Assembly (NCBI GenBank): GCA_937915375.1
Contig: CALDMO010000033.1
Location: 1 to 64,000 of the forward strand
Length of the DNA stretch: 64,000 nt
Direction of reading: 5' to 3'
Source: an uncultured Marvinbryantia sp.
Lineage (GTDB): Bacteria; Bacillota; Clostridia; Lachnospirales; Lachnospiraceae
Positions 53,322-61,438 of the stretch are shown piece by piece. The position numbers and the translations under genes are program-made. The stretch's first letter is position 1, and every line of letters starts with the position of its first letter. The notes under the pieces are model-generated. The model worked only from the letters and a program-made list of their open reading frames with translations. It had not been told where the DNA came from and made no database searches.

Positions 53322-54173
53322 CTATCCATTTTTTTCTTTGCGGGAGCCAAATCCCATATGAATCGCCTTTACCGGACAGACTGCTTTACAATTTCCGCAA
53401 CGGATACATTCCGCTGAATTTGGTGTTTTCACAGGATCAACATCCATCTTGCAGACGCTGACACATTTGCCGCAGCCCACACATTTATGATGATCCACTT
53501 CCAAATGATACATACTGATTTTATTCAGCAGACCATAAATCGCGCCGAGCGGACAAAGCGCTTTACAGAAAAAGCGATAAATCAGCACACAGCCGACAAT
53601 TGTTCCGATCAAAATCACCGCCTTCACAAAAAACAGCGGACCAATCGTTTGACGCAGTTCATCATGCATTGTCAAAAGTGGTATTCCGCCCTCCAGTGTT
53701 CCGGCCGGACAGATATACTGGCAAAAAGCCGGCTTGCCCATCCCCATAAAGTTTGTCACTGTAATCGGCAAAAGAATCACAAACACCGCCAGAATTACAT
53801 ATTTTATATACTTTACCCAGCGCCAGAGTCTGAATTTCGGAGACGGTATTTTATGTATCACTTCCTGTATCAGACCAAACGGACACAACCATCCGCATAC
53901 TGCTCTTCCAAGAAGCACGCCAACCGCCAGCAAAAATCCAACCACATAAAAGCTGAATTTAAAGTCCATCGATCCACTGACTGCCTGCAATGCCCCGATC
54001 GGACACGCAAGCGACGCAGCCGGACAAGAATAGCAGTTCAGACCCGGATTACAGAATTGTTTCCATTTTCCCTCGTAAATCTTACCTCCGACAAAATTCG
54101 TCATATGAACATTTGAAAATCCAAATGCAGCAATCTGCAGCAGCTTTCGTTTCACTCCATGTGTTAATTTCAT
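53322..54173 (-). CDS. NapH-like membrane ferredoxin (4Fe-4S, polyferredoxin)
   Basis: A 283-residue membrane iron-sulfur protein. Four or five membrane segments carry cysteine motifs at the membrane face (CYSCPAASLACPIGALQ; CGWLCPFGLIQ; CQYICPAGTLEG; CKALCPLGAIYG). Two classical 4Fe-4S motifs follow: CVGCGKCVSVCKMDV and CIRCGNCKAVCPVKA. It should pass electrons through the membrane, probably toward the CXXC mini-protein and thioredoxin-like partner. It starts seven bases after the mini-protein stop (ATG 54173). Confidence 0.88.
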   Translation of the reverse strand: MKLTHGVKRKLLQIAAFGFSNVHMTNFVGGKIYEGKWKQFCNPGLNCYSCPAASLACPIGALQAVSGSMDFKFSFYVVGFLLAVGVLLGRAVCGWLCPFGLIQEVIHKIPSPKFRLWRWVKYIKYVILAVFVILLPITVTNFMGMGKPAFCQYICPAGTLEGGIPLLTMHDELRQTIGPLFFVKAVILIGTIVGCVLIYRFFCKALCPLGAIYGLLNKISMYHLEVDHHKCVGCGKCVSVCKMDVDPVKTPNSAECIRCGNCKAVCPVKAIHMGFGSRKEKNG

Positions 54174-54179
54174 CTGCTG

Positions 54180-54326
54180 TCACCCCAATCCGATACATTC
54201 CAAACAAATATTCACCGCCTTGGTAAGTACGATCCCCATCTCGCCACGCGACACGCCGTACGTCAGAAATGCGGCCGCCATAACAAAGCCCGCTGCCTGA
54301 AAAATCCGTTTCGTTTTATTTTTCAC
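54180..54326 (-). CDS. CD1871A-like CXXC-motif mini-protein (48 residues)
   Basis: A 48-residue protein from GTG 54326 to a stop at 54180. It reads MKNKTKRIFQAAGFVMAAAF, then LTYGVSRGEM and KAVNICLECIGLG, with one membrane segment and a terminal CLEC motif. It overlaps the end of the thioredoxin-like gene by 11 bases and has GGAGG nine bases upstream of the GTG. I recognise it as a CD1871A-type CXXC protein that accompanies membrane ferredoxins and TlpA-like proteins in clostridia. It is likely a small redox shuttle or subunit. Confidence 0.8.
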   Translation of the reverse strand: MKNKTKRIFQAAGFVMAAAFLTYGVSRGEMGIVLTKAVNICLECIGLG

Positions 54327-55446
54327 TCAAAAAATCCTCCACAAATGCTTTGTATCCAGCTACATTTGCGCCAACGATTGGTTCTCCGACCAGTGCTCCC
54401 GTCTTATCTACAAAAATAGTTGTCGGTACACCGACTACTTTAGAAAGCAACTCATTCATTTCTGCCGTCGGAATCAGATTGACAAATCCTGCTCCCGCCT
54501 TTTCCATAATCTTAGAAGCCAGTTCCAGACGTTCTGTGTCCCCATCTCCGGCAATATCTGACACCAAACCGACAATCTGCACATTTTCCGGCAATTCTTT
54601 TTCCCATTCGCCCAGTTCAGGCATTTCCTCAATACATGGTGTACAGAAAGTTCCCCAAATATTTAATACTGTCAGATCCTTCCCTGCAAAGATATCTTCT
54701 GTCACTTCATTTCCTGCAAGATCCTTTGTAGTAAAAGCCGGCATTTGGGCCGGATACCCTGCTGCCACAGCCGTCTGCTCCTCTACCTCTGAAAAAGTCA
54801 TCGTCTCCTTGATCGTCTGCAGATAGTCAAGACAAGCCTTGTAATTTTTCGTCTCTGTTTCATCCATCTCCCCTTTATCCTGCTCCAGTGTAGAGATCAG
54901 ATACACATAACCATTATTTTCAGCAAACTCCTCTGTGTTTTCCAGACCAGTCATTTCATCCAGTACCACGCCGTCCGCAATCTGCTTGTCATATTCCTCT
55001 TTTTCTACCAGCGTCACTGCCATCATAAAATGCATATGTGCCGCCTGTTCCTCATTGAACTCGTTAATGATCTCCTCTGTCAGTTCCTCTTCCGGCATGG
55101 CAAAAATTTCACTTATACGCTCATCCAGAAGTTCTTTATAATAATAGTACACCAGCGCCATCGGATAACCGTTCGGATTACCGTCATACGCCTGCACCTC
55201 CAGTCCCATATCTCTATATTTCTTTTCGATAGAAAAAGACAGTCCGCAGGACGGAACCGCAATCTCCTGCACTTCTCTTTCCGCGTTTTCCATATCCTCT
55301 TTTTTTGCTGCTTCCGTATCCGTCTCGCCTTCGGCTGCAGTCTCCTTCTGCGTGTCTTCGGCTTTTGCCGTGTATTCACCGCCTGCAAACAGCGTCATTC
55401 CCATCAAAACTGCCATCATCATAACTGTAAGTTTCTTTTTCGTCAT
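54316..55446 (-). CDS. TlpA/ResA-like thioredoxin-fold protein with N-terminal extra domain
   Basis: A 376-residue exported protein. The signal peptide is at residues 1-29 (cleavage near TAKA). A Glu-rich linker and an unrecognised domain (about 65-225) precede the thioredoxin fold (about 240-376), whose active site is WGTFCTPCIEEMPEL and whose cis-Pro region is VVGVPTTIFVDKTG. It should act outside the membrane on disulfides. It precedes the CXXC mini-protein and the NapH-like gene in one operon. Confidence 0.87.
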   Translation of the reverse strand: MTKKKLTVMMMAVLMGMTLFAGGEYTAKAEDTQKETAAEGETDTEAAKKEDMENAEREVQEIAVPSCGLSFSIEKKYRDMGLEVQAYDGNPNGYPMALVYYYYKELLDERISEIFAMPEEELTEEIINEFNEEQAAHMHFMMAVTLVEKEEYDKQIADGVVLDEMTGLENTEEFAENNGYVYLISTLEQDKGEMDETETKNYKACLDYLQTIKETMTFSEVEEQTAVAAGYPAQMPAFTTKDLAGNEVTEDIFAGKDLTVLNIWGTFCTPCIEEMPELGEWEKELPENVQIVGLVSDIAGDGDTERLELASKIMEKAGAGFVNLIPTAEMNELLSKVVGVPTTIFVDKTGALVGEPIVGANVAGYKAFVEDFLSEK

Positions 55447-55645
55447 AGTCCATCTCCTTTTCTAATTATTCTCCATAAAGTCCTTTTTCACTCTTTTCAG
55501 ACCATTTTAACTACATTTCTTTATGTATCACAAATGTTATGTTCATTATAATCTGCCGTTCTCCAGCGGTCAACGAATTTTTCTGCAGTTTATCTTTATG
55601 GTTTGTCCACCTTAAATTCCTCCTGCTTTGTTTGCAATATTCTTC

Positions 55646-56923
55646 TTATTTCTTGAGGTGATATCCAAGATAATCCAAAAACAGCTCAGAATACATCGCG
55701 TTTGCCCATGAGAACCACTCTCTTGTATATCTCGTATCATCCTCACAGCAGAAGCCCTCATGCATCATGTTTTTACCAGCGGTTGTCGCCTCCATATTTT
55801 CCAGGATTCTGCGCTTTTCTTCCCTATCATCCGTTGTCAGACCTTCCATCGCCATCGCGATATGCCAAACATATCCGGACGGTGTGTGCGGGCTACCGAT
55901 TCCCTGCGCTGCCTTTCCTTTAAAGAAATATGGATTTGCATCACTGAACAGCAGCTTTCTGGTATTAACCGCTGTCTCTTTGTCTGCCGGATAGCCAAGA
56001 TAACTCATAGATAACAAGCTCGGCACGTTCGCATCATCCATTAGATTGAACATTCCGTAACCGTCTGTTTCATACGCATACACCGTACCAAACTCTTCTG
56101 TGAAAGTCTTTCCAAACTGCTCGATCGCCTCATGTACTTCCGCCTGCAGCGCGGCCGCTCTGTCCGCCAGATCCTGATTCTGATAAATCTCCTCTGCGAT
56201 TTCTTTCAGATAACCAAGCGCTACTACTGCAAACATATTTGCCGGAATCAGATAGCCATAGGTACAGGCATCGTCACTCGGACGAAATCCTGACCAGATC
56301 AGGCCGATTCCCGATTTTGTCAATGCGCCTTTCCCCTCGCGCGAAAGCGTATCGCGGAAAAATCCGTTATTTCTCACAAAACGATAAGCCGATTTTTCTT
56401 CATGATACTGCTCTGTCGTAAATACCTGAAGAATTTTCTCCGCACCGCTGATAAACAGATCGTTAAACTGACTGGTACATCCGGTGTTTTTCCAGAGAAG
56501 ATACGCCAACTGAATCGGATAGCAAAGAGAATCAATCTCAAATTTGCGTTCCCACACCCACGGATTCTGATCGGGATCGTCTTTTTCCCAGCACGCGCCG
56601 CTGTCGCTGTCGTTAAATGCATTCGCGTATTCGTCTGTACAGATATACTGGAACTGTCTGCGCACCAGACCGGCAATCAGTTCGCGGATCTCTTCATCCT
56701 CTTTTGCCAAAAACAGATATGGACGCAGCTGCGCCGCGCTGTCTCTCAGCCACATAGCCGGGATATCTCCGGTAATCACATGCGTCGTGCCGTCTCCCAT
56801 CGGTTTCACCGTTGTATTTAAAGTATTCGTATAGCAGTTGATAAACAACTCCATCAAATGCGGACATTCCGCCGCTTTTTCTTTTACTTCCTCTAAAAAT
56901 TTGTCCATTGTTTCCTGAATCAT
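55646..56923 (-). CDS. Glycoside hydrolase family 125 (exo-alpha-1,6-mannosidase type)
   Basis: A 425-residue protein of the (alpha/alpha)6 fold family GH125, which trims alpha-1,6-mannose from host or yeast glycans. Family patterns include TGDIPAMWLRDSAAQLRPYL, WERKFEIDSLCYPIQLAYLLW, IWSGFRPSDDACTYGYLIPAN and SPHTPSGYVWHIAMAMEGLT. There is no signal peptide, so it is probably cytoplasmic and acts on imported glycans. I chose ATG 56923 with AGGAGGG upstream. No mannose-import genes are adjacent. Confidence 0.9.
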   Translation of the reverse strand: MIQETMDKFLEEVKEKAAECPHLMELFINCYTNTLNTTVKPMGDGTTHVITGDIPAMWLRDSAAQLRPYLFLAKEDEEIRELIAGLVRRQFQYICTDEYANAFNDSDSGACWEKDDPDQNPWVWERKFEIDSLCYPIQLAYLLWKNTGCTSQFNDLFISGAEKILQVFTTEQYHEEKSAYRFVRNNGFFRDTLSREGKGALTKSGIGLIWSGFRPSDDACTYGYLIPANMFAVVALGYLKEIAEEIYQNQDLADRAAALQAEVHEAIEQFGKTFTEEFGTVYAYETDGYGMFNLMDDANVPSLLSMSYLGYPADKETAVNTRKLLFSDANPYFFKGKAAQGIGSPHTPSGYVWHIAMAMEGLTTDDREEKRRILENMEATTAGKNMMHEGFCCEDDTRYTREWFSWANAMYSELFLDYLGYHLKK

Positions 56924-57032
56924 AGCACCCTCCTGCTTCGTTTTCAATCGCATTTATTCTATCAGAAAATCTCTTTTTCTGCAGTGTAACATCTATAGAA
57001 ATATCAAACAGAAACACTCTTTTTACATAGAA

Positions 57033-57078
57033 AAATACCCAATCCAACAGCACTTACCTGCTGTCGAATTGGGTATTT
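57033..57078 (-). terminator. Terminator of the F420-ligase-like gene
   Basis: AAATACCCAAT (57033-57043) pairs with ATTGGGTATTT (57068-57078), and an inner AACAGCA/TGCTGT stem extends it. On the minus strand TTTTTC follows. Confidence 0.85.
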
Positions 57079-57086
57079 ATCTCATC

Positions 57087-58280
57087 TTAGTTTGTAAAAT
57101 TGTCAAAATATCCCTGTACCAGAATAATCGGCGTTCCTTTGTCACCGGAACCGCTGGTAAGGTCACACAAAGAACCAATCAGGTCTGTCAGTCTTCTCGG
57201 CGTTGTACCCTGAGAAGCCATGTTTCCAACCAGATTGTCCTCTTTTTCACGGATTCGTTTGCTGATTGCTTCCTGAAGTTCTTTTCCGGTCAGATCTTTG
57301 AAATCATTATCTGCCAGATATTTCAGCTTCACTTCGTTTGGTGTACCTTCCAATCCCGGCGTATATGCCGGAGATACAACCGGATCAGCCAGTTCCCAGA
57401 TCTTTCCTACCGGATCTTTAAACGCGCCGTCGCCGTATACCATAACCTCTACATGTTTTCCGGTTCTGTCCAGAATCTGTTTCTGAATATCCAGCACAAA
57501 ATCCGTACATTCTCTCGGAAACAGTTTAATCGTATCCTCTGTTGATTTATTTGAACCAAGCAGACCGTATTTTTCATTGCAGCCACTGCCATTCACCGGT
57601 GCGTTTAAAATATCGTCCAGACCGCAGACCTTCTCTGCGCCTGCCGCATAAAGAATTCTCTTTGTTCTTGCACGCGTATGAATATCACAAGTAATAATAT
57701 TTTTCGTATGTTCCAGAATCGCTCTCGGATTATTCGCAAAAATAACATCCACTTCCGCACCGGCTTCTTTGACGATCTGACTGTAGTATTCTACATAATC
57801 TACTCCGGTGAAATGATGTTTGTTCTCACCAAACAGTTCTTTATAACGAGCCAATGAAAGCACATCGCTATACGGATTGACACCAGCTTCATCAAGCTTG
57901 TCCAGAGATACCAGTTCATTTCCAACTTCATCACTCGGATAGCTCAACATCAGCACAACTTTTTTCGCGCCCATTGCAATACCTTTTAAGCAGATTGCAA
58001 AACGGTTTCTGGAAAGAATCGGGAAAATAACACCGATTGTCTCTCCACCAAGCTTTGCCTTTACATCATCCGCAATTGCCTGAATGCTCGCGTAATTGCC
58101 CTGTGCTCTTGCTACTACCGACTCTGTCACAGAAATAACATCACGGTCTCTGATGGCAAAGCCTTCGCTCTCTGCCGCCTCCAGAACACTGTCTACCACA
58201 ATCTTTGCCAAATCATCCCCCTCGCGGATAATCGGACAACGAATTCCTCTCGATACGGTTCCTACTCTTCTTTCGCTCAT
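57087..58280 (-). CDS. Coenzyme F420-0:L-glutamate ligase-like protein (CofE/FbiB family)
   Basis: A 397-residue protein that I assign to the CofE-type F420 gamma-glutamyl ligase family, which adds glutamate to F420. Supporting runs are ISVTESVVARAQGNYASI near the N-terminus, GAKKVVLMLSYPSDEVGNEL, VMVYGDGAFKDPVGKIWEL and VVSPAYTPGLEG. Homologues occur in clostridia that have no F420 pathway, and no F420 genes are near here. A different amide or gamma-glutamyl transfer is therefore likely. It has its own terminator. Confidence 0.72.
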   Translation of the reverse strand: MSERRVGTVSRGIRCPIIREGDDLAKIVVDSVLEAAESEGFAIRDRDVISVTESVVARAQGNYASIQAIADDVKAKLGGETIGVIFPILSRNRFAICLKGIAMGAKKVVLMLSYPSDEVGNELVSLDKLDEAGVNPYSDVLSLARYKELFGENKHHFTGVDYVEYYSQIVKEAGAEVDVIFANNPRAILEHTKNIITCDIHTRARTKRILYAAGAEKVCGLDDILNAPVNGSGCNEKYGLLGSNKSTEDTIKLFPRECTDFVLDIQKQILDRTGKHVEVMVYGDGAFKDPVGKIWELADPVVSPAYTPGLEGTPNEVKLKYLADNDFKDLTGKELQEAISKRIREKEDNLVGNMASQGTTPRRLTDLIGSLCDLTSGSGDKGTPIILVQGYFDNFTN

Positions 58281-58375
58281 ATGGATTCCTCATTTCTTGA
58301 TTCCTTAATTCATGAGCACACTAATACTCACGTTGCTATTATATTGCAAAATAATGGAAACAGCAAGAAAAAAAA

Positions 58376-58409
58376 GTGTGTATCTGATATTTTCCTATCA
58401 AATACACAC
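58376..58409 (-). terminator. Terminator at the prophage edge
   Basis: GTGTGTATCTGATA (58376-58389) pairs with TATCAAATACACAC (58396-58409), with one mismatch. On the minus strand a run of eight T follows. Confidence 0.85.
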
Positions 58410-58425
58410 CTTTTATTAAAATTTC

Positions 58426-58575
58426 TTAGAAGTTGCCAGCTTTTGCTGCTTCTTCAATGGAAACTGCAAATCCCGCATTTCTGCGGTTTAAAAAAGTTCT
58501 TTTTACACATAATATACAAATGCAAAATCTTCTTACGCATTCTTCCGCTGTTTTCTGCGTCCATTTGCAAGTATA
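58426..58575 (-). pseudogene. Startless 49-codon frame, possibly a displaced gene 3' end
   Basis: An open frame from 58575 to the TAA at 58426 has no usable start codon. Its C-terminal part (NAGFAVSIEEAAKAGNF) looks like real protein, and its stop is 16 bases before a strong terminator. It could be the tail of a gene interrupted by prophage insertion. The evidence is weak. Confidence 0.25.
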
Positions 58576-58604
58576 TTATATAAGGAAGTCTTTTCATAAA
58601 TCTT

Positions 58605-60665
58605 TTATTTTATCATACCATCAAAACCTCTTGCGCGCAACTGTCGTACCCGCTCCTCGGCATTCTCCAGCTCCTTAAACGCTCCGCACTGTGTCCACCA
58701 CATATCGCCTACTCGCTTTACGATACAGTCGATACCGGCATTATTGATTTCTATACAGCGACGGTCCGCATTTGCTTTTTTGATGTACATTCCCTCTCGA
58801 ACGATATGCAGCTTCTCTTCTGTCTGCTCAGATCCTCTCCGGCGCAGGATGTAACCAATCGGCTGCGAACCGTATACCGTGTTACCGTACCAACTCTTAA
58901 ATACCGCTCCCTCTCCACTTCCGGAAGCATAAGCGTGTCCGCCATCATACCACTTACCGTTACCAGCATAAACATTTGTATGCCCCATATTTACGTATGT
59001 TACGATATCGCCTGGCTGCAGCGTGCCATCTTTGATTGCCTGATCAACCGTCCTTTTTCCTGCCACATGGATTAGATCAAAGTGTTTAAGCATCTGCTCT
59101 TTGCTAGTACCGCGCCAAACGATGGTGCCGCCCTGCTCGCCCCACCAGTTATCTCCGTTCAGCAATCCAAGCTTACGCAGTACCCAACGAACCAACAGCG
59201 CACAGTTACATTTTCGATTGTCCTTTTTGATGGCTGTTGACATCTTTGAAGAACAACCGCTGTTGCTGTAAATCCATTTACGACCAGAGGCGATGTCTTT
59301 TTCAAGCTGCTCCTGAAATTTAAGCAGAGTACTTAGAAAATCATTGCCCGGAAGCTCCTGCGGTTTGTCTGCCACCTGATCATATTTATCAAGAGCAAAA
59401 CGCTCGATGATATTACAGATTTTATCGACATACGCCACATCCGTCGCGTATCCTCCTGCTTTGATCAGTCCGATCTGCTCCCGGTAGTTTTTACGTTCCT
59501 GGATGCCATCATACCGCAGTCTACTGCCGTTTTTTGCGCCGAGCAGATACGCGCAACGATCCGCAACGGAATCTTCGATACAAGGATATACCCGGAAATC
59601 AGCATTTACATTGTAAACCTTTCCGCTCTTATCCTGCTCTGCGGTACGGATATGCACCTTGCTAACACCATCCCAGGTAGATCCAGCCCATGTATTACCA
59701 GAAAGTGTGCATTTCATACCGCATACGTTGTTCGCTTTGCGTGCCAGCTCCGTCGTACAGTAACCTGATTCAAGGATAGTCTGCGCGGCACAGACAGACG
59801 GAAAGAGCTTGTTCTTTTCTGCGATCGGCCGACAAATTTCAAGCAGCCGTGCTGCAGCCGCTGTCTCGGACAGTGCGACAAACTCTGATGTCTGAGTGCC
59901 GGATACGGTTGCTGTGTTGGTATACACTGCTTTACCGTTCCAGTCGTAAACTGTGTATCCCGCCGGACAGTTTGCTTTTGCATTATCCAGGCTCAGATAT
60001 GCGCCAAGCTGTGTACCGGCATCTCCCCACGTTTTACGGACGCGGTACCATTTCTCCGGCTCTGGCTTGACAGTTTCAAAATCGCCTGCCATCGCCTTTT
60101 TAACATCGGCACGAAAGCCGTCCATCGTCAGCCCAAAACGATCCCATACATGCGTCGGATCTACATGCGCACTGGACAGACCGGTGCGACGTCCTTCATC
60201 ATGGGAACTGATCAAATACAGACCGGACGGCAGTTTCGCTGTCGGATTCCAGCCATATCGACGGCAAATGTCTGCGCACAACAACACAGCCGTATTATAG
60301 CCGCGCATAATGTCTGCCTTGAATTTATCAGCATTCAACAGATCATAACTTGCGCCGCCGGTGTAGCGAATATAATCAGATTCGCAAATCTCAAACGTAA
60401 TCAGATTGTCGTTTCCGTATCCGGCATCTGCCCAAGATCGTACATCCTCCGGCAGACACTGCAGTACCTTTCCCTCTGTATCACAATCCACAATGTATGT
60501 CACACACGCGGATACAGATGGCTGATTCCAGTAATCAGCAACCGCCTGCGCTGTTCCCTGTCCGGTACCGATAGTATGCAGTTGAATTCCGATCGGCTTA
60601 CGTTTTACATTACGCTGATAGCAGCGATTGTTTTTCAAATAATTTTTGATAATTTTTAACTTCAC
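58605..60665 (-). CDS. Prophage endolysin with amidase, glucosaminidase and NlpC/CHAP-like domains
   Basis: A 686-residue lysin with three putative catalytic units. Residues about 20-185 are an amidase_2 domain (His30, Glu92, His167 in LSSAHVDPTHVW). Residues about 265-430 are a glucosaminidase (Glu299 in TILESGYCTTELARKANNVCGMK). Residues about 470-610 are a cysteine peptidase-like domain (Cys488 in CNCALLVRW, His562 in GHTNVYAG). Two SPOR-like segments (206-249 and 620-686) probably bind wall glycan. The start is GTG 60665 with AAGGAG upstream. No signal peptide; the adjacent holin provides release. Confidence 0.87.
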   Translation of the reverse strand: MKLKIIKNYLKNNRCYQRNVKRKPIGIQLHTIGTGQGTAQAVADYWNQPSVSACVTYIVDCDTEGKVLQCLPEDVRSWADAGYGNDNLITFEICESDYIRYTGGASYDLLNADKFKADIMRGYNTAVLLCADICRRYGWNPTAKLPSGLYLISSHDEGRRTGLSSAHVDPTHVWDRFGLTMDGFRADVKKAMAGDFETVKPEPEKWYRVRKTWGDAGTQLGAYLSLDNAKANCPAGYTVYDWNGKAVYTNTATVSGTQTSEFVALSETAAAARLLEICRPIAEKNKLFPSVCAAQTILESGYCTTELARKANNVCGMKCTLSGNTWAGSTWDGVSKVHIRTAEQDKSGKVYNVNADFRVYPCIEDSVADRCAYLLGAKNGSRLRYDGIQERKNYREQIGLIKAGGYATDVAYVDKICNIIERFALDKYDQVADKPQELPGNDFLSTLLKFQEQLEKDIASGRKWIYSNSGCSSKMSTAIKKDNRKCNCALLVRWVLRKLGLLNGDNWWGEQGGTIVWRGTSKEQMLKHFDLIHVAGKRTVDQAIKDGTLQPGDIVTYVNMGHTNVYAGNGKWYDGGHAYASGSGEGAVFKSWYGNTVYGSQPIGYILRRRGSEQTEEKLHIVREGMYIKKANADRRCIEINNAGIDCIVKRVGDMWWTQCGAFKELENAEERVRQLRARGFDGMIK

Positions 60666-60722
60666 AATAACAGCTCCTTTCTGCAGTACAAAAAGGGCGG
60701 CCTACTCGCCGCCCACAGATTA

Positions 60723-61016
60723 TTATTCATTTTTCTTCAGCTGCTTCGTAATCTGATTTACGTATGTACTTAATCCGGCAACCAAAATCCCCTGCGTTAC
60801 CGCCGTAAACACTGCCATAGCCACTTCCTGCGGCGATCCGCACTGACATGTAGCAAACACATATACTGCGCTGATTGCTACGCCAATCACGCCAAGACAG
60901 ATCGGGATATATTTATCTGCGATAAACTGTGCCTGTTTCAGCCCCATGCCGATAAAGTACAGCACAACTGCTACGATGATTAGTTCCGGCTTTACATAAT
61001 TTAAAATCTGTTCCAT
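60723..61016 (-). CDS. Phage holin family protein
   Basis: A 97-residue small membrane protein with three hydrophobic segments (IIVAVVLYFIGMG; IPICLGVIGVAISAVYVFA; VAMAVFTAVTQGILVAGLS) and a charged C-terminus (QLKKNE). It lies directly before the endolysin. Holins make the pores that let endolysin reach the wall. The GGAGG before ATG 61016 overlaps the end of the preceding gene. Confidence 0.85.
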   Translation of the reverse strand: MEQILNYVKPELIIVAVVLYFIGMGLKQAQFIADKYIPICLGVIGVAISAVYVFATCQCGSPQEVAMAVFTAVTQGILVAGLSTYVNQITKQLKKNE

Positions 61017-61019
61017 AAT

Positions 61020-61331
61020 TTAATCCTCCATGTCATGCGCCTGTTTGTTCAGATGCTTTTCTATTTTGCTAATCGCTTCTTTTACTGGTCCATTACACCC
61101 CTGCTCTCGCAACCCCTTCAAGCAAGCAAGAAGTCCATATGTAATCAGGCATTGTTCTTCATTAATTACTTTTATATCGGATTCATGCACAGATCTTAAT
61201 TTACGGATCTCACTTTCCTGCTGTTTGGGCTGCATAACAAAATTGATTACAGCAACTAATAAACTGCAAATCACACCGCCTGCAGTAATTAGCGCTGCAA
61301 TCTTAATAACTGTATCCACGTTAATATACAT
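61020..61331 (-). CDS. Small prophage membrane protein, holin- or antiholin-like
   Basis: A 103-residue protein with one N-terminal membrane segment (IAALITAGGVICSLLVAVINFV, residues about 8-30) and a long charged helix behind it. I chose ATG 61331 (MYINVDTVIKI) with AAGGATA upstream; an in-frame ATG at 61364 lacks a ribosome binding site. Its place between tail fibre and holin suggests a role in lysis timing. Confidence 0.65.
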   Translation of the reverse strand: MYINVDTVIKIAALITAGGVICSLLVAVINFVMQPKQQESEIRKLRSVHESDIKVINEEQCLITYGLLACLKGLREQGCNGPVKEAISKIEKHLNKQAHDMED

Positions 61332-61438
61332 TATCCTTACCCTTTCTGTTTTTGATTCACGCATAAAAAATAGACCTCTACGGTCTGGCTCTGATTTCCA
61401 TATTCATATCACCTTTTTTACGTTAAAGTCTGCTTTAG

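Larger units (their letters stand above)
58281..58604. other. Gene-free stretch at the prophage edge
   Basis: This 324-base stretch holds the promoter region of the F420-ligase-like gene, a terminator (58376-58409) and, before it on the minus strand, a 49-codon open frame without a start (58426-58575). Nothing else is seen. Confidence 0.5.
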
